Of a DNA stretch of 61,044 nucleotides, positions 8,566 to 17,178 are shown one piece after another (position 1 is the stretch's first letter; the number at the start of each line of letters is the position of its first letter). Both the position numbers and the translations under genes were made by a program. The notes under the pieces were generated by a model, which saw only the letters and a program-made list of their open reading frames with translations, made no database searches and was not told the DNA's origin. Origin of the DNA: JBNARI01 sp049718765 (GTDB lineage Bacteria; Bacillota; Sulfobacillia; DUMF01); NCBI GenBank assembly GCA_049718765.1, contig JBNARI010000010.1, positions 1 to 61,044 on the forward strand, in the 5' to 3' direction.

Positions 8566-9806
8566 TTAGATGTCACCCCCGCCACTCCGAAAAGCACAAC
8601 AGGCCTGCGCACTATGGCCGCGTCCACCAGAAGGTTCAGCATCCACCTGGTGAGAGTCACTGCGGTGAACATACTTGCAATCACGCCAATTCCAAGGGTG
8701 AGGGAAAAGCCCCGCACAGGCCCAGTGGTGAGGGCAAACAGCACCGCCACTGCAATCAACGTGGTCACGTTCGAGTCCACAATGGTCACCAAGGCCCTGT
8801 TGAACCCTGCGTTTATGGCAGACTTGAGAGTGCGACCAGCACGCAGCTCTTCCTTGATTCGCTCGAAGATTATCACGTTTGCGTCAACAGCCATTCCCAC
8901 CGAAAGGATTAGTCCAGCTATTCCAGGTAGCGTCAGGGTTGCGTTTATCAATACCAGCACCACCATGGTTATCATCATGTACACGCACAGGGCTATATCC
9001 GCAAGTAAGCCTGACACACGGTAGTAAGCCAGCATGAAGCTCATCACCGCGAGCACTCCCACGATGGCAGCTGTCTTGGACTTTGCCACAGAGTCCTGGC
9101 CAAGCATGGCGCTGACTGCCCAAGTCTCTACAGTGTTGAGTTTCACGGGAAGGGCTCCGGATTTGAGGAGCACAGCCAGGTTATACGCGTCTTTCATGTC
9201 CTTGTAACCTGTGATTTCCGCCCTGCCCCCAGTAATGGCTTCCTGTACTACCGGGGCGGAAATTATTTCGTTATCCAGTGTGATAAATATTATTTTCCCC
9301 ACGTTTTTTGAAGTGGCATCTGCAAACTTCTTTGCGCCCTCGTCGGTGAATTCAAGCAGTACCACAGGTTCGGTACCCCTGGTGCCCACATCCGCATTGG
9401 CAAGGTCCCGGCCTGTAAGCAAAGTGTTGCCCTGCTCGTCCACGAATTCCAGCAGCGCCGTCCTCCCAACCATCTCCGCGGCCTTCTCGGGCTGGTTCAC
9501 TCCCGGCAGTTCAAGGATGATGCGGTTCCCGGAACGTTGGATCTCGGGCTCCGTGACGCCAAGCAAGTTAATCCTGCGCTCGATGATCCTCTGGGCAGCG
9601 TCAACGCTTTCCTTGGTGACGGGGGCTTCGGGAGTGTCAACCGCCTCCAGCACCACATGCAAGCCACCTTTGAGGTCCAGTCCCAGGTGCACCTTGGCTA
9701 GAATGGGGTTTACCTTCACGAGGTACAACGCGGAGGCCACTATCACAAGCGTAAACAGGACAAGCAGCAGTCGAGCTCTGACTCGTAAACCCAGCTTCAG
9801 GGACAT
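8562..9806 (-). CDS. secD: Protein translocase subunit SecD
   Basis: A 414-residue partner of SecF. It has an N-terminal helix (about 7-27), the signature L-G-L-D-L-K-G-G near residue 42, a large extracytoplasmic P1 region, and a C-terminal bundle of five helices with the conserved D-A-N-V-I-I-F-E-R-I-K-E-E motif. I prefer the ATG at 9806, which begins the usual M-S-L-K-L. A TTG at 9827 lies inside the AGGAGG that probably serves as ribosome site. A consensus promoter sits 41-70 bases upstream of the start. The order secD-secF with four-base overlap is standard. Confidence 0.95.
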   Translation of the reverse strand: MSLKLGLRVRARLLLVLFTLVIVASALYLVKVNPILAKVHLGLDLKGGLHVVLEAVDTPEAPVTKESVDAAQRIIERRINLLGVTEPEIQRSGNRIILELPGVNQPEKAAEMVGRTALLEFVDEQGNTLLTGRDLANADVGTRGTEPVVLLEFTDEGAKKFADATSKNVGKIIFITLDNEIISAPVVQEAITGGRAEITGYKDMKDAYNLAVLLKSGALPVKLNTVETWAVSAMLGQDSVAKSKTAAIVGVLAVMSFMLAYYRVSGLLADIALCVYMMITMVVLVLINATLTLPGIAGLILSVGMAVDANVIIFERIKEELRAGRTLKSAINAGFNRALVTIVDSNVTTLIAVAVLFALTTGPVRGFSLTLGIGVIASMFTAVTLTRWMLNLLVDAAIVRRPVVLFGVAGVTSK

Positions 9807-9846
9807 CTCCTGGCAATTCCTCCTCAAGCCTCTGTAGTACGCAGCA

Positions 9847-9876
9847 ATTATACTGTCAGGCCAATTTTTCTGTCAA
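9847..9876 (-). promoter_or_regulatory. Sigma-A-type promoter of secD
   Basis: On the minus strand a perfect TTGACA (9871-9876) and a perfect TATAAT (9847-9852) are separated by 18 bases. The transcript would begin about 10 bases below 9847, leaving a leader of roughly 30 bases before secD. Confidence 0.75.
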
Positions 9877-9886
9877 CGAAATTGGC
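9860..9886. promoter_or_regulatory. Perfect inverted repeat around the secD -35 box
   Basis: GCCAATTT (9860-9867) and AAATTGGC (9879-9886) are perfect 8-base inverted arms with an 11-base spacer. The spacer contains the TTGACA -35 box of the secD promoter. A dimeric regulator bound here would cover the polymerase site, so I read it as a candidate operator. A chance DNA hairpin is the alternative. Confidence 0.45.
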
Positions 9887-9896
9887 GCTTATTCCC

Positions 9897-9912
9897 ATGT
9901 ATGGCAATACAT
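9897..9912. promoter_or_regulatory. Palindrome upstream of sigG
   Basis: ATGTAT and ATACAT form a perfect six-base inverted repeat with four bases between, 56-71 bases before the sigG start. It may be a regulator site or part of a sporulation promoter; no clear sigma-F box is visible. Confidence 0.3.
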
Positions 9913-9967
9913 AACTCGTCCAGTTGCCGGGAATAATCACTTACAGGAAACGGCAGGGGGTATGGCC

Positions 9968-10741
9968 TTGTTGGTGAACAAAGTCGAGATTTGCGGGGTC
10001 AACACTTCCAGGCTTCCTGTACTGTCCAACACGCGCATGAGGCAGTTGTTCCAGCTGGTGCGCCGTGGGGACAAGAAAGCCAGGGAAGAGCTCATCAAAG
10101 GCAACCTCCGCCTGGTGCTCAGCGTGATCCAGCGGTTCAACAACCGGGGCGAGGACGTGGATGATCTCTTCCAAATAGGCTGCATCGGTCTAATGAAGGC
10201 TATAGACAACTTCGACCTGAGTCAAAACGTACGTTTCTCAACCTATGCAGTGCCCATGATCATTGGTGAGATAAGGAGGTACCTGAGGGACAACAACCAC
10301 ATAAGAGTGAGTAGGTCCCTCAGGGACATTGCTTACAAGGCGTTACAGGTACGTGACTCCTTGGTTGGCAAGTACTCAAGGGAACCCTCTATTGGGGAAA
10401 TTGCCAAGGAGCTAAACGTGGCCCAGGAAGAAGTGGTGTTCGCCTTAGACGCAATTCAAGACCCCATATCCCTTTTTGAGCCCGTTTACCACGACAGCGG
10501 CGACCCAATCTATGTGATGGACCAAATCTCGGACGAAAAGAACGAGGACACCACCTGGCTAGACGGGATCTCCATAAGGGAAGCCATGGAAAAGCTTCCC
10601 GCCCGGGAGAGGCTGATTCTGCGCAAACGCTTCTACGAAGGGAAGACCCAAATGGAGGTAGCTGAGGAAATCGGCATTTCCCAGGCTCAAGTGTCAAGGT
10701 TGGAAAAGGCAGCGCTAAACCACATTAGGAAATATGTGTAG
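9968..10741 (+). CDS. sigG: RNA polymerase sporulation sigma factor SigG
   Basis: The late forespore sigma factor, 257 residues. Region 2 contains the F-S-T-Y-A-V-P-M-I-I-G-E-I-R-R-Y core, region 3 follows, and region 4 ends in a helix-turn-helix (E-E-I-G-I-S-Q-A-Q-V-S-R-L-E). The N-terminal N-K-V-E-I-C-G-V signature is specific for SigG rather than SigF or SigB. An ATG at 9962 is only one base from the G-rich ribosome site. TTG at 9968 has seven-base spacing and gives the same length before N-K-V-E-I-C-G as B. subtilis SigG, so I prefer it. The gene is divergent from secD rather than downstream of ftsZ, spoIIGA and sigE, its usual place. spoIIR follows 11 bases later. Confidence 0.95.
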   Translation: MLVNKVEICGVNTSRLPVLSNTRMRQLFQLVRRGDKKAREELIKGNLRLVLSVIQRFNNRGEDVDDLFQIGCIGLMKAIDNFDLSQNVRFSTYAVPMIIGEIRRYLRDNNHIRVSRSLRDIAYKALQVRDSLVGKYSREPSIGEIAKELNVAQEEVVFALDAIQDPISLFEPVYHDSGDPIYVMDQISDEKNEDTTWLDGISIREAMEKLPARERLILRKRFYEGKTQMEVAEEIGISQAQVSRLEKAALNHIRKYV

Positions 10742-10752
10742 GAGGGCTGTGA

Positions 10753-11433
10753 TTGAAGGAACCCAACAAGCTGTGGGTATCAAGGACCATAGTGAGCACC
10801 TGCCTGGCTGTGTTGCTCGCCTCAGGCTGTGCCCAGCGCCAGCCTGGGATAATCCGCCTTCATGTGGTGGCCAACAGCAATAGCCCCGGGGACCAAAGCC
10901 TCAAGCTGAAGGTGCGCGACGAAGTGCTGCGCATTCTTGGCAAAGCAATGGCCCACGCCCCTTCGGAACAGGCCGCAGCTGAGGCCATTGCTGAACACTT
11001 GCCAGACATCGCCCGAAGCGTCAGCCTGCTCGTACAACGCACCAGTCCAGGCACTGGAGTGAACGTGGAGTTCGGTACTTACCCGTTCCCAGAAAGGCAG
11101 TACGGCGACGTGATAGTACCAGCCGGCAAATACCTTGCCCTAAGAGTGGTATTAGGTGACGGAACTGGCGACAACTGGTGGTGTGTGCTCTTTCCACCCC
11201 TTTGCCTGGTGGACGTTGCTGGCAACTACAACGTGGACAAGGAGAAACTAGAGATCCTCAAGAAAGCCCTGGAGGCAGCGTACGCAGGGGGCTCTAGCCC
11301 GTTGGTTGCAGAGCCCCCCAAACAAAACCTACAAATCCAAATCAGGTCCGCGCTGATAGACCTGCTGAGGCGCGCAGGCGTCACCGCCAAACTGCGGAAT
11401 CTTGCCACGCTCCTTATCCGGCTTGGGCACTGA
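10753..11433 (+). CDS. spoIIR: Stage II sporulation protein R
   Basis: A 226-residue secreted forespore protein that activates the SpoIIGA protease, and through it SigE, in the mother cell. It has an N-terminal signal segment (about 10-25, ending L-L-A-S-G-C, a weak lipobox) and the family signature R-L-H-V-V-A-N-S-N-S-P-x-D-Q near residue 36, followed by K-L-K-V-R-D. The W-W-C-V-L-F-P-P-L-C segment is near 138. The TTG start has GGAGG seven bases before it. In B. subtilis this gene is read by SigF; here it follows sigG directly, which would co-express the two. Its 3' end overlaps the ileS end by 20 bases on the opposite strand. Confidence 0.93.
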   Translation: MKEPNKLWVSRTIVSTCLAVLLASGCAQRQPGIIRLHVVANSNSPGDQSLKLKVRDEVLRILGKAMAHAPSEQAAAEAIAEHLPDIARSVSLLVQRTSPGTGVNVEFGTYPFPERQYGDVIVPAGKYLALRVVLGDGTGDNWWCVLFPPLCLVDVAGNYNVDKEKLEILKKALEAAYAGGSSPLVAEPPKQNLQIQIRSALIDLLRRAGVTAKLRNLATLLIRLGH

Positions 11434-14206
11434 CTTCCTTTAGCACCCTCGCACAACGGGGACACGTTTCGGGAAAGGCAGGGTCCCGGCCAGTGTCTTC
11501 GGAGTAGGTCCAACACCTAGAACATTTTGCACCTCTTGCCCCGTTTACAACCACTGCAAGCTTGTCGTTTTCGTAGACCGCGGCCCCTACTCCTTGCGAG
11601 GGCATGCCCGTAGCCACTTCGAGCTGGGAAACGATGAACACAGTCTTCAACAGCTCCAAATTGCCCCTGAGGAACTCGAGCATGCCTTCGTCCTTCACAA
11701 CCAAAGTGACCCGGGCCTCCAGGGAAGATCCTATGAGCTTGCTCGTCCTAGCTTCCTCCAAGGCCTTGGCCACGTAGTCCCTGAGCTCCAGCACCTTGTT
11801 CCACTTTGCTTCTAGCGTCTCGTCCTCCCAGCGGGCTTCACCCTCGGGCCAGCTGCACAGCTCCACGCTTTCAGGGTCCCCTGAAAGCTTGGGCAAATGC
11901 TGCCACACTTCCTCCATGGTGTGGGGCAAGATGGGGTCCAGAAGCCGCACAAGCACCCTGGCTATTTGGTACAGAGCAGTCTGGGCAGCCCTCCTTGCCT
12001 TGGAGTTTGCACTATCGCAGTACAACCTGTCCTTCAGAATATCCAGGTAGAAGTTGGACATATCCACGACACAGAAGTTGTGTACATCGTGATATATCAG
12101 GTGGTACTGGAATGAACGGTACGCTTGGGTGACCTTCTTGGTCAATCCCGAAACCCTTGAGAGCGCCCACTTGTCAATCTCTAGCAATTCCTCGTACTCA
12201 ACCCCGTCAGCGTTGGGGTCGAAATCGTAAAGATTGCCCAGGATGAACCTGAAGGTGTTCCTTATCTTGCGGTACACTTCAGCCAGTTGCTTCAGGATGT
12301 CCTCAGAAATCCTTACATCCCCCGAATAATCCGAAGATGCCACCCAGAGCCGGAGCACGTCCGCGCCGTACCTGGCGATGACCGATAGCGGAGATATCAC
12401 GTTGCCCAGAGACTTGGACATTTTTCGTCCTTCCCCGTCCACCACGAAGCCGTGGGTGAGCACAATTTCGTAGGGCGCTCTGCCCTTGGTGGCAACTGCG
12501 GTGAGCAGCGAGGACTGGAACCAGCCCCTGTGCTGGTCGCTTCCCTCAAGGTAAATCGTGGCTGGCCACTTAAGCTCAGGCCTCACTTCAAGCACTGCGG
12601 CATGGCTGGACCCTGAGTCAAACCACACATCCATTATGTCAGTCTCTTTCTCGAACTCGGTGCAACCACACTCAGGGCATGCGGTGCCAGGGGGCAAGAC
12701 CTCCCTTGCTTCCCTAGTGAACCACGCATCGCTCCCTTCCCTCTCAAACAGTTTCGCCACAGCCTTGATGCTGCTGTCAGTTACCAGAGGTTTCCGGCAC
12801 TTCTTGCAGTAGAACACAGGGATGGGCACGCCCCACACCCTTTGCCTGGAAATGCACCAATCGCTCCTTTCCGCCACCATGTTGCGCATTCGGTCCTTGC
12901 CCCACGGCGGCACCCACTTCACTTCATCTATTGCCCGCAGCGCTTCCTCTCTGAACCCCTGAACGGAAGCAAACCACTGTTCGGTGGCCCTGAATAAAAG
13001 CGGGCTCTTGCACCTCCAACAATGGGGGTACTGGTGAACTATTGTGCCCTCTGCCACCAGCGCCCCTTTTTGCTTCAGGACGCGAATGATGTGGACGTTG
13101 GCATCCCTGTAAAAGAGCCCCTGGAACTCTCCAGCTTCTGAGGTGAAATACCCTTTGGAATCGATGGGTTGAATCACACCCAGGTTGTACCGTTCCCCAA
13201 CTTCGAAGTCTTCCTGACCGTGCCCCGGGGCGGTGTGCACGCACCCGGTACCCTCCTGCACGGTGACGTGACCGCCAAGTATGACCAAGGACGTCCTGTT
13301 CACAAAGGGATGGCTGCACAGTACGCCCTCAAGCGCCGAGCCGAGCACGCGCCCCAGCACCCTGTACTCGGGTATGTGCATGTCCTTCATTGCCCTATCT
13401 ACTAGTTCCACCGCCAGCACCATTTTGCCTTGGGTGGTCTCAACTACTGCGTACTCCCTTTCGGGGTGCACGCATATGGCTAAGTTTGCAGGAAGTGTCC
13501 AAGGCGTGGTGGTCCATATGACAAAGCTGGCGTCGTTGGGAACCACTCCTTTGCCATCAGCCACTTTGAACCGGACGTAAATCGAGGGAGACCTGGCATC
13601 CTTATACTCCACTTCTGCTTCAGCCAACGCAGTCTCGCAGGATGGGCACCAGTATACTGGCTTAAGGCCTTTGTAAATATAGCCCTTCTTCAGCATTTCG
13701 CCGAACACCAGTATTTGCTTGGCCTCGTATTTGGGGTCCAGGGTCAGATAAGGGTTTTCCCAGTCCCCGCGCACCCCAAGCCTCTTGAACTGCTCCTTCT
13801 GGATGTCCTTGTACTTCAGAGCGAACTCCCTGCACGCCTTACGCAGTTCTGTCGGGCTCACATTCTCCTTGTTCATTCCAAGGCTCTTGAGCATTTGCAG
13901 CTCTATCGGCAGGCCGTGGGTGTCCCAACCTGGCACGTAGGGTGCATAGAAGCCGTCCAAGGAAGCGAACCTCACCACTATGTCCTTGAGCACCTTGTTG
14001 AGCGCAGTGCCAATGTGGATATCCCCATTCGCGTAAGGTGGACCATCGTGAAGGATGAACTTGGGACGTCCTTGAGTGCGCTCCAGGAGCTTCTTGTATA
14101 CCCCCTTTTCCTCCCAGAACCTCTGTATTTCGGGTTCGGACACAGGCAAGTTCGCCTTCATGGGGAACTTGGTCTTGGGTAAATTCAGAGTGCTCGAATA
14201 GTCCAA
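11414..14206 (-). CDS. ileS: Isoleucyl-tRNA synthetase
   Basis: A class I aminoacyl-tRNA synthetase of 930 residues charging tRNA-Ile. The H-I-G-T form of the HIGH motif is near residue 64, a CP1 editing domain follows, and K-M-S-K-S is near residue 600. A C-terminal zinc site uses paired cysteines (C-S-R-C and C-P-R-C, about 890-920). It is the bacterial-type (IleS1-like) protein with this C-terminal zinc finger. The TTG start gives M-D-Y-S-S-T-L-N-L-P-K-T, which matches relatives. It ends the division cluster after divIVA and yggU, the same placement as in B. subtilis. No T-box leader is present because it is read within the operon. Confidence 0.97.
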   Translation of the reverse strand: MDYSSTLNLPKTKFPMKANLPVSEPEIQRFWEEKGVYKKLLERTQGRPKFILHDGPPYANGDIHIGTALNKVLKDIVVRFASLDGFYAPYVPGWDTHGLPIELQMLKSLGMNKENVSPTELRKACREFALKYKDIQKEQFKRLGVRGDWENPYLTLDPKYEAKQILVFGEMLKKGYIYKGLKPVYWCPSCETALAEAEVEYKDARSPSIYVRFKVADGKGVVPNDASFVIWTTTPWTLPANLAICVHPEREYAVVETTQGKMVLAVELVDRAMKDMHIPEYRVLGRVLGSALEGVLCSHPFVNRTSLVILGGHVTVQEGTGCVHTAPGHGQEDFEVGERYNLGVIQPIDSKGYFTSEAGEFQGLFYRDANVHIIRVLKQKGALVAEGTIVHQYPHCWRCKSPLLFRATEQWFASVQGFREEALRAIDEVKWVPPWGKDRMRNMVAERSDWCISRQRVWGVPIPVFYCKKCRKPLVTDSSIKAVAKLFEREGSDAWFTREAREVLPPGTACPECGCTEFEKETDIMDVWFDSGSSHAAVLEVRPELKWPATIYLEGSDQHRGWFQSSLLTAVATKGRAPYEIVLTHGFVVDGEGRKMSKSLGNVISPLSVIARYGADVLRLWVASSDYSGDVRISEDILKQLAEVYRKIRNTFRFILGNLYDFDPNADGVEYEELLEIDKWALSRVSGLTKKVTQAYRSFQYHLIYHDVHNFCVVDMSNFYLDILKDRLYCDSANSKARRAAQTALYQIARVLVRLLDPILPHTMEEVWQHLPKLSGDPESVELCSWPEGEARWEDETLEAKWNKVLELRDYVAKALEEARTSKLIGSSLEARVTLVVKDEGMLEFLRGNLELLKTVFIVSQLEVATGMPSQGVGAAVYENDKLAVVVNGARGAKCSRCWTYSEDTGRDPAFPETCPRCARVLKEVSAQAG

Positions 14207-14212
14207 AGCCTA

Positions 14213-14503
14213 TCAACTCCCATTATCACCTATTGTTGCCACTCTTGCCGCCAGTATTTCATTGAGCTCGTCCTGACTGAGCCCAACTACCTCCACAACC
14301 TTATGTTTGGAGCTTCCTCCAGAAACAATGGTGAGGTGCTTCAAGGACACTCCCAGCACTTCCTTTAGCAGTTCCAACAGCTGACGATTGGCCTTCCCCT
14401 CAACTGGAGGCGCAGTGAGCCATGCGGTGAGAGACTCACCATCCCACGCCAGCTGGCACCTTTTAGCGCCTGGCTTGGCATGGACCCTCACTTTAGCACT
14501 CAC
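14213..14503 (-). CDS. DUF167 / YggU family protein
   Basis: A small 96-residue protein of the YggU family. The motif G-K-A-N-R-Q-L-L-E-L-L near residue 37 and the G-x-S-S-K-H-K segment near 63 are the conserved surface of the fold. The biochemical function is not established for the family. The GTG start shares GTGA with the divIVA stop, and ileS begins seven bases after its end. Confidence 0.85.
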   Translation of the reverse strand: MSAKVRVHAKPGAKRCQLAWDGESLTAWLTAPPVEGKANRQLLELLKEVLGVSLKHLTIVSGGSSKHKVVEVVGLSQDELNEILAARVATIGDNGS

Positions 14504-14946
14504 GCGGTGCTTTCCCCTTCCAGCATGTCCAGGTAGGACTGAAGCAGGGCCCTCATTCGCGCTTTAAACGTTTGGAACTCTGCCCTGAGCCGCTCAAGCT
14601 CAGCTTCTTGTTGCTTACACTTTTGCCTTGCCTCTTCTATCAGAGCAGCCGCCTGCTGCTGCGCTTCCTTGATTATCAGTTCTGCTTCCTTGTGGGCGTT
14701 GCTTTTCACTTCCTCAGCAGTGGCCTGAGCAACCACGAGGGTGTTGTTGAGAGTTTCTTCCAGTTTCTTTAACCTGGCCACTTCCGAATCAAGTTCCCCA
14801 AGGCGCTCCTTCAGCTCGTTGTTTTCCTTGATCATTATCTCGAAGTCTCTTACTACCTCATCCAGGAACTCGTCCACTTCGTCAGCGTTATACCCTCTAA
14901 ATGACCTCCTGAACTCCTTGTTGTGAATGTCCAGTGGAGTCAGCAT
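14500..14946 (-). CDS. divIVA: DivIVA-domain septum/pole protein
   Basis: A 148-residue coiled-coil protein that binds curved membrane at septa and poles. The N-terminal lipid-binding domain carries L-T-P-L-D-I-H-N-K-E-F and the R-G-Y-N-A-D-E-V-D-E-F motif. The rest is heptad-repeat coiled coil (about 35-140) rich in Glu, Lys and Gln. An upstream GTG at 14958 sits on the ribosome site; ATG 14946 gives the usual N-terminus. Position after yggS and yggT and before ileS is as in B. subtilis, though the gene usually between yggT and divIVA (ylmH) is absent here. Confidence 0.93.
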   Translation of the reverse strand: MLTPLDIHNKEFRRSFRGYNADEVDEFLDEVVRDFEIMIKENNELKERLGELDSEVARLKKLEETLNNTLVVAQATAEEVKSNAHKEAELIIKEAQQQAAALIEEARQKCKQQEAELERLRAEFQTFKARMRALLQSYLDMLEGESTA

Positions 14947-14973
14947 CAGTTCCCTCACTCCTCCAACCTGTTA

Positions 14974-15243
14974 TTATCTTGGCAACACAACGGACAGTAC
15001 CTTTCGGATCAAGTAAATGGCCGTGAGCGCCACTGCTGGAGACAGGTCAAAGCCACCCCACACCCCCAAAGCCCTTCTTATTGGGCGAAGCACAGGCTCA
15101 GTTACCCTGTGCAGTCCTCTCTCTATGGAATCGTACGCGGGGCTGCGCCTGTCTGGTTTCACCCACTCCATAACAGTCCTCAACACAATGGCCCAGGTGT
15201 AGAAATCCAATACAACGCTACATGCTGCCGAAATCCATTCCAA
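14974..15243 (-). CDS. YggT / YlmG family membrane protein
   Basis: A short integral membrane protein of 89 residues with two transmembrane helices (about 7-28 and 65-86). The loop between them contains the family's R-P-I-R-R-x-x-G-x-W-G-G-F-D-L-S-P-like stretch. The open frame extends further upstream, but TTG 15243 follows AGGAG and gives the usual two-helix length. The start lies inside the 3' end of yggS, overlapping it by 26 bases. The family helps chloroplast and bacterial membrane organisation near the division site, with no defined activity. Confidence 0.8.
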   Translation of the reverse strand: MEWISAACSVVLDFYTWAIVLRTVMEWVKPDRRSPAYDSIERGLHRVTEPVLRPIRRALGVWGGFDLSPAVALTAIYLIRKVLSVVLPR

Positions 15244-15958
15244 GGCGCTCCTGATCCTCCCCCCGAGTATAACACCTTGGCCCAAATATGGCAGTACCGA
15301 TGCGCACCATGGTTGCCCCTTCTTCCACAGCAACCTCAAAGTCACCGCTCATGCCCATGGAAAGCTCTCTCAAACGCGCCGGGTCAAGCTGAGTGAGCTC
15401 CCGAAGCTTTGCAAACACTGGCCTAACTTCCTCTGGGCATTGGGTGAACGGTGCGATGGTCATGAGACCCGTTACCTCAACATGAGTCAGCTTGGACGCA
15501 CTTTCCAGCACAGCTGGAAGCTCCTCAGGTTTGAAGCCAGCCTTGGTGAGCTCACCTGAAACGTTAACCTGCAAGAGCACCTGAACCCTGCGACCCATTT
15601 CGGCGCACTTGCGGTCGATGGCTACAAGCAGGCGTTCGCTGTCCACTGACTGAATGGTGTGAAACAGCTTTAGCGCGTGCCCCACCTTGTTTCTTTGCAG
15701 GTGTCCAATCATATGGAGCGTCAGTCCTTGCCAGCCCTGGCCGAGCTGCGCCTGAACCAAGGGGAACTTGTCCCTTGCCTCCTGCACCCTGTTCTCCCCA
15801 AAGTGCGTCACTCCGTGTAGGAACGCACATATCATGGCGTCAGCCGACACGCCCTTGGTAACCGCAATCAGCTTAATGCTCTCCGGATCTCGACCAGACC
15901 TTTTAGCAGCCTCGGCAATCCTCCATCGCACCAGCTTCAGGTTCTGCGCGATGTTCAC
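15218..15958 (-). CDS. YggS family PLP-binding homeostasis protein
   Basis: A 246-residue single-domain PLP protein (PLPBP/ProSC family) that buffers pyridoxal phosphate and affects amino-acid metabolism. The PLP lysine lies in L-I-A-V-T-K near residue 34. The H-F-G-E-N-R-V-Q-E motif and the phosphate-binding S-M-G-M-S-G-D-F segment near the C-terminus are intact. A long upstream extension is open, but GTG 15958 overlaps the preceding stop (GTGA) and gives the normal length. Confidence 0.93.
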   Translation of the reverse strand: MNIAQNLKLVRWRIAEAAKRSGRDPESIKLIAVTKGVSADAMICAFLHGVTHFGENRVQEARDKFPLVQAQLGQGWQGLTLHMIGHLQRNKVGHALKLFHTIQSVDSERLLVAIDRKCAEMGRRVQVLLQVNVSGELTKAGFKPEELPAVLESASKLTHVEVTGLMTIAPFTQCPEEVRPVFAKLRELTQLDPARLRELSMGMSGDFEVAVEEGATMVRIGTAIFGPRCYTRGEDQERLGMDFGSM

Positions 15959-17178
15959 CGCACCACCTGCCCTTCCCTGGCCAACCAAGGAAAACTCACA
16001 ACGTACTGCCCTGGGGAAAGGTTTCCCACCAACAGCCCACCTCCAGGCACTTGACCGAGTACCTCCACCGGCTGGAACCTGGCAATGGATTTGCGCACCA
16101 CATAAACCCCGGTAGTGCCCCCCCTTGAGAACACGCAGCCCCGGGGCACAACCCCGCCCCATCGCCTTTCAAGTATCAGCTTAGCCTCTGCGCGCCGGGT
16201 GTAGAAAAGCTGCTCCGCCGCACTGGGCAGGTCGAAGAAAGCAGTCACATACCCGGGCGGATCCTGGTCGGAAAACTCCTTTAGCTTCCCACTGAATTGC
16301 TTGCCCTCGATCTCCACAACAGCGCTCCTCTGTCTGGCGATCCTGGAAGCTTCTTGAACGGAGCAAACAACCCCCACCACCACGTCCAGGGACTTCACAA
16401 TGCGGAACCCAGCCTGGCCCTGGCCGCCCCCGCTTCCAGACACGGCCAACCGTAAGGCCCTTGGCGTGAGCTTGGACAAGGGCGTCTTGCCCAAGAACGC
16501 CTCTAGGCCGTCCAGCTTGAAGCTCACTATGCCCGGCACAGTAGCCCGAAGCTCCGGCACCGCTTGCTGCAGAGCCCTTTCTATCCTTGCCTTTTCCTCC
16601 TCAAGTCTCCAACCAACTGCCATCGCCTGGTCGTATTCCGCTGCCAAGCTGGCATGTTGAGCCAACTCCTCCTGCAGTAGACCTTCAAGTTGCCACTGCC
16701 TAGCTGTGTCACCCGAACGCATGCTTTCCAGGACCTGAGCCATGAGGCTGTTGGCCTTTTCCCTTGCGAGCTGCATTTGGGACCTGGCAGAGCTAAGCTT
16801 GAAGCTGCTGTCTTGTTTCCACTGGTCCAAAGCCCGCTGGGCCAAGTTAAGCTGCTCCTTGATTTCCGCCACCAGGGGAGACTCCTCCCCTTGCATAATT
16901 GGGCTTCCAACCCTGACCTTTTCCCCATCCTGGACCAGGGGCTTGAACTCGCCTCCGGCCGGAGCAAAGAAGCATTCTTCGTCCCTGATCACATAAGCTT
17001 CTCCCGCAACTACGTCTTCCGCGCTACCTTCCTCCACACGCACAGGCCTCACAAGCAGCGCAGCAGCTCCCGCTCGAGCAGTCAGCGCCAGCAACACCAC
17101 AGCCAGTGCCAGGCCAGCCACCCGAAGCCACTTGATGCCCCTACGTGCATGCCTGATGCGCCTCAGTTTGAACTTCAC
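15955..17178 (-). CDS. HlyD-like membrane-fusion/adaptor protein
   Basis: A 407-residue protein with a short basic N-terminus, one transmembrane helix (about 19-41) and a large outer part. The outer part has a split lipoyl-like beta region (near 70-100 and about 190-230) interrupted by an alpha-helical coiled coil (about 110-185). This is the architecture of HlyD/AcrA-type periplasmic adaptors, although the cell should have one membrane. No ABC or MFS partner is adjacent. It lies between pgeF and yggS, overlapping both by four bases, so it is locked into the division cluster. Similar orphan adaptors occur at this place in related spore formers as far as I recall. A sporulation or envelope role is possible but unproven. 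Confidence 0.7.
   Translation of the reverse strand: MKFKLRRIRHARRGIKWLRVAGLALAVVLLALTARAGAAALLVRPVRVEEGSAEDVVAGEAYVIRDEECFFAPAGGEFKPLVQDGEKVRVGSPIMQGEESPLVAEIKEQLNLAQRALDQWKQDSSFKLSSARSQMQLAREKANSLMAQVLESMRSGDTARQWQLEGLLQEELAQHASLAAEYDQAMAVGWRLEEEKARIERALQQAVPELRATVPGIVSFKLDGLEAFLGKTPLSKLTPRALRLAVSGSGGGQGQAGFRIVKSLDVVVGVVCSVQEASRIARQRSAVVEIEGKQFSGKLKEFSDQDPPGYVTAFFDLPSAAEQLFYTRRAEAKLILERRWGGVVPRGCVFSRGGTTGVYVVRKSIARFQPVEVLGQVPGGGLLVGNLSPGQYVVSFPWLAREGQVVR

Noticed and set aside
15955..16162. Long N-terminal extension of yggS into the adaptor gene
   Set aside because: The GTG at 15958 with GTGA overlap gives the normal family length; the extension lacks similarity.
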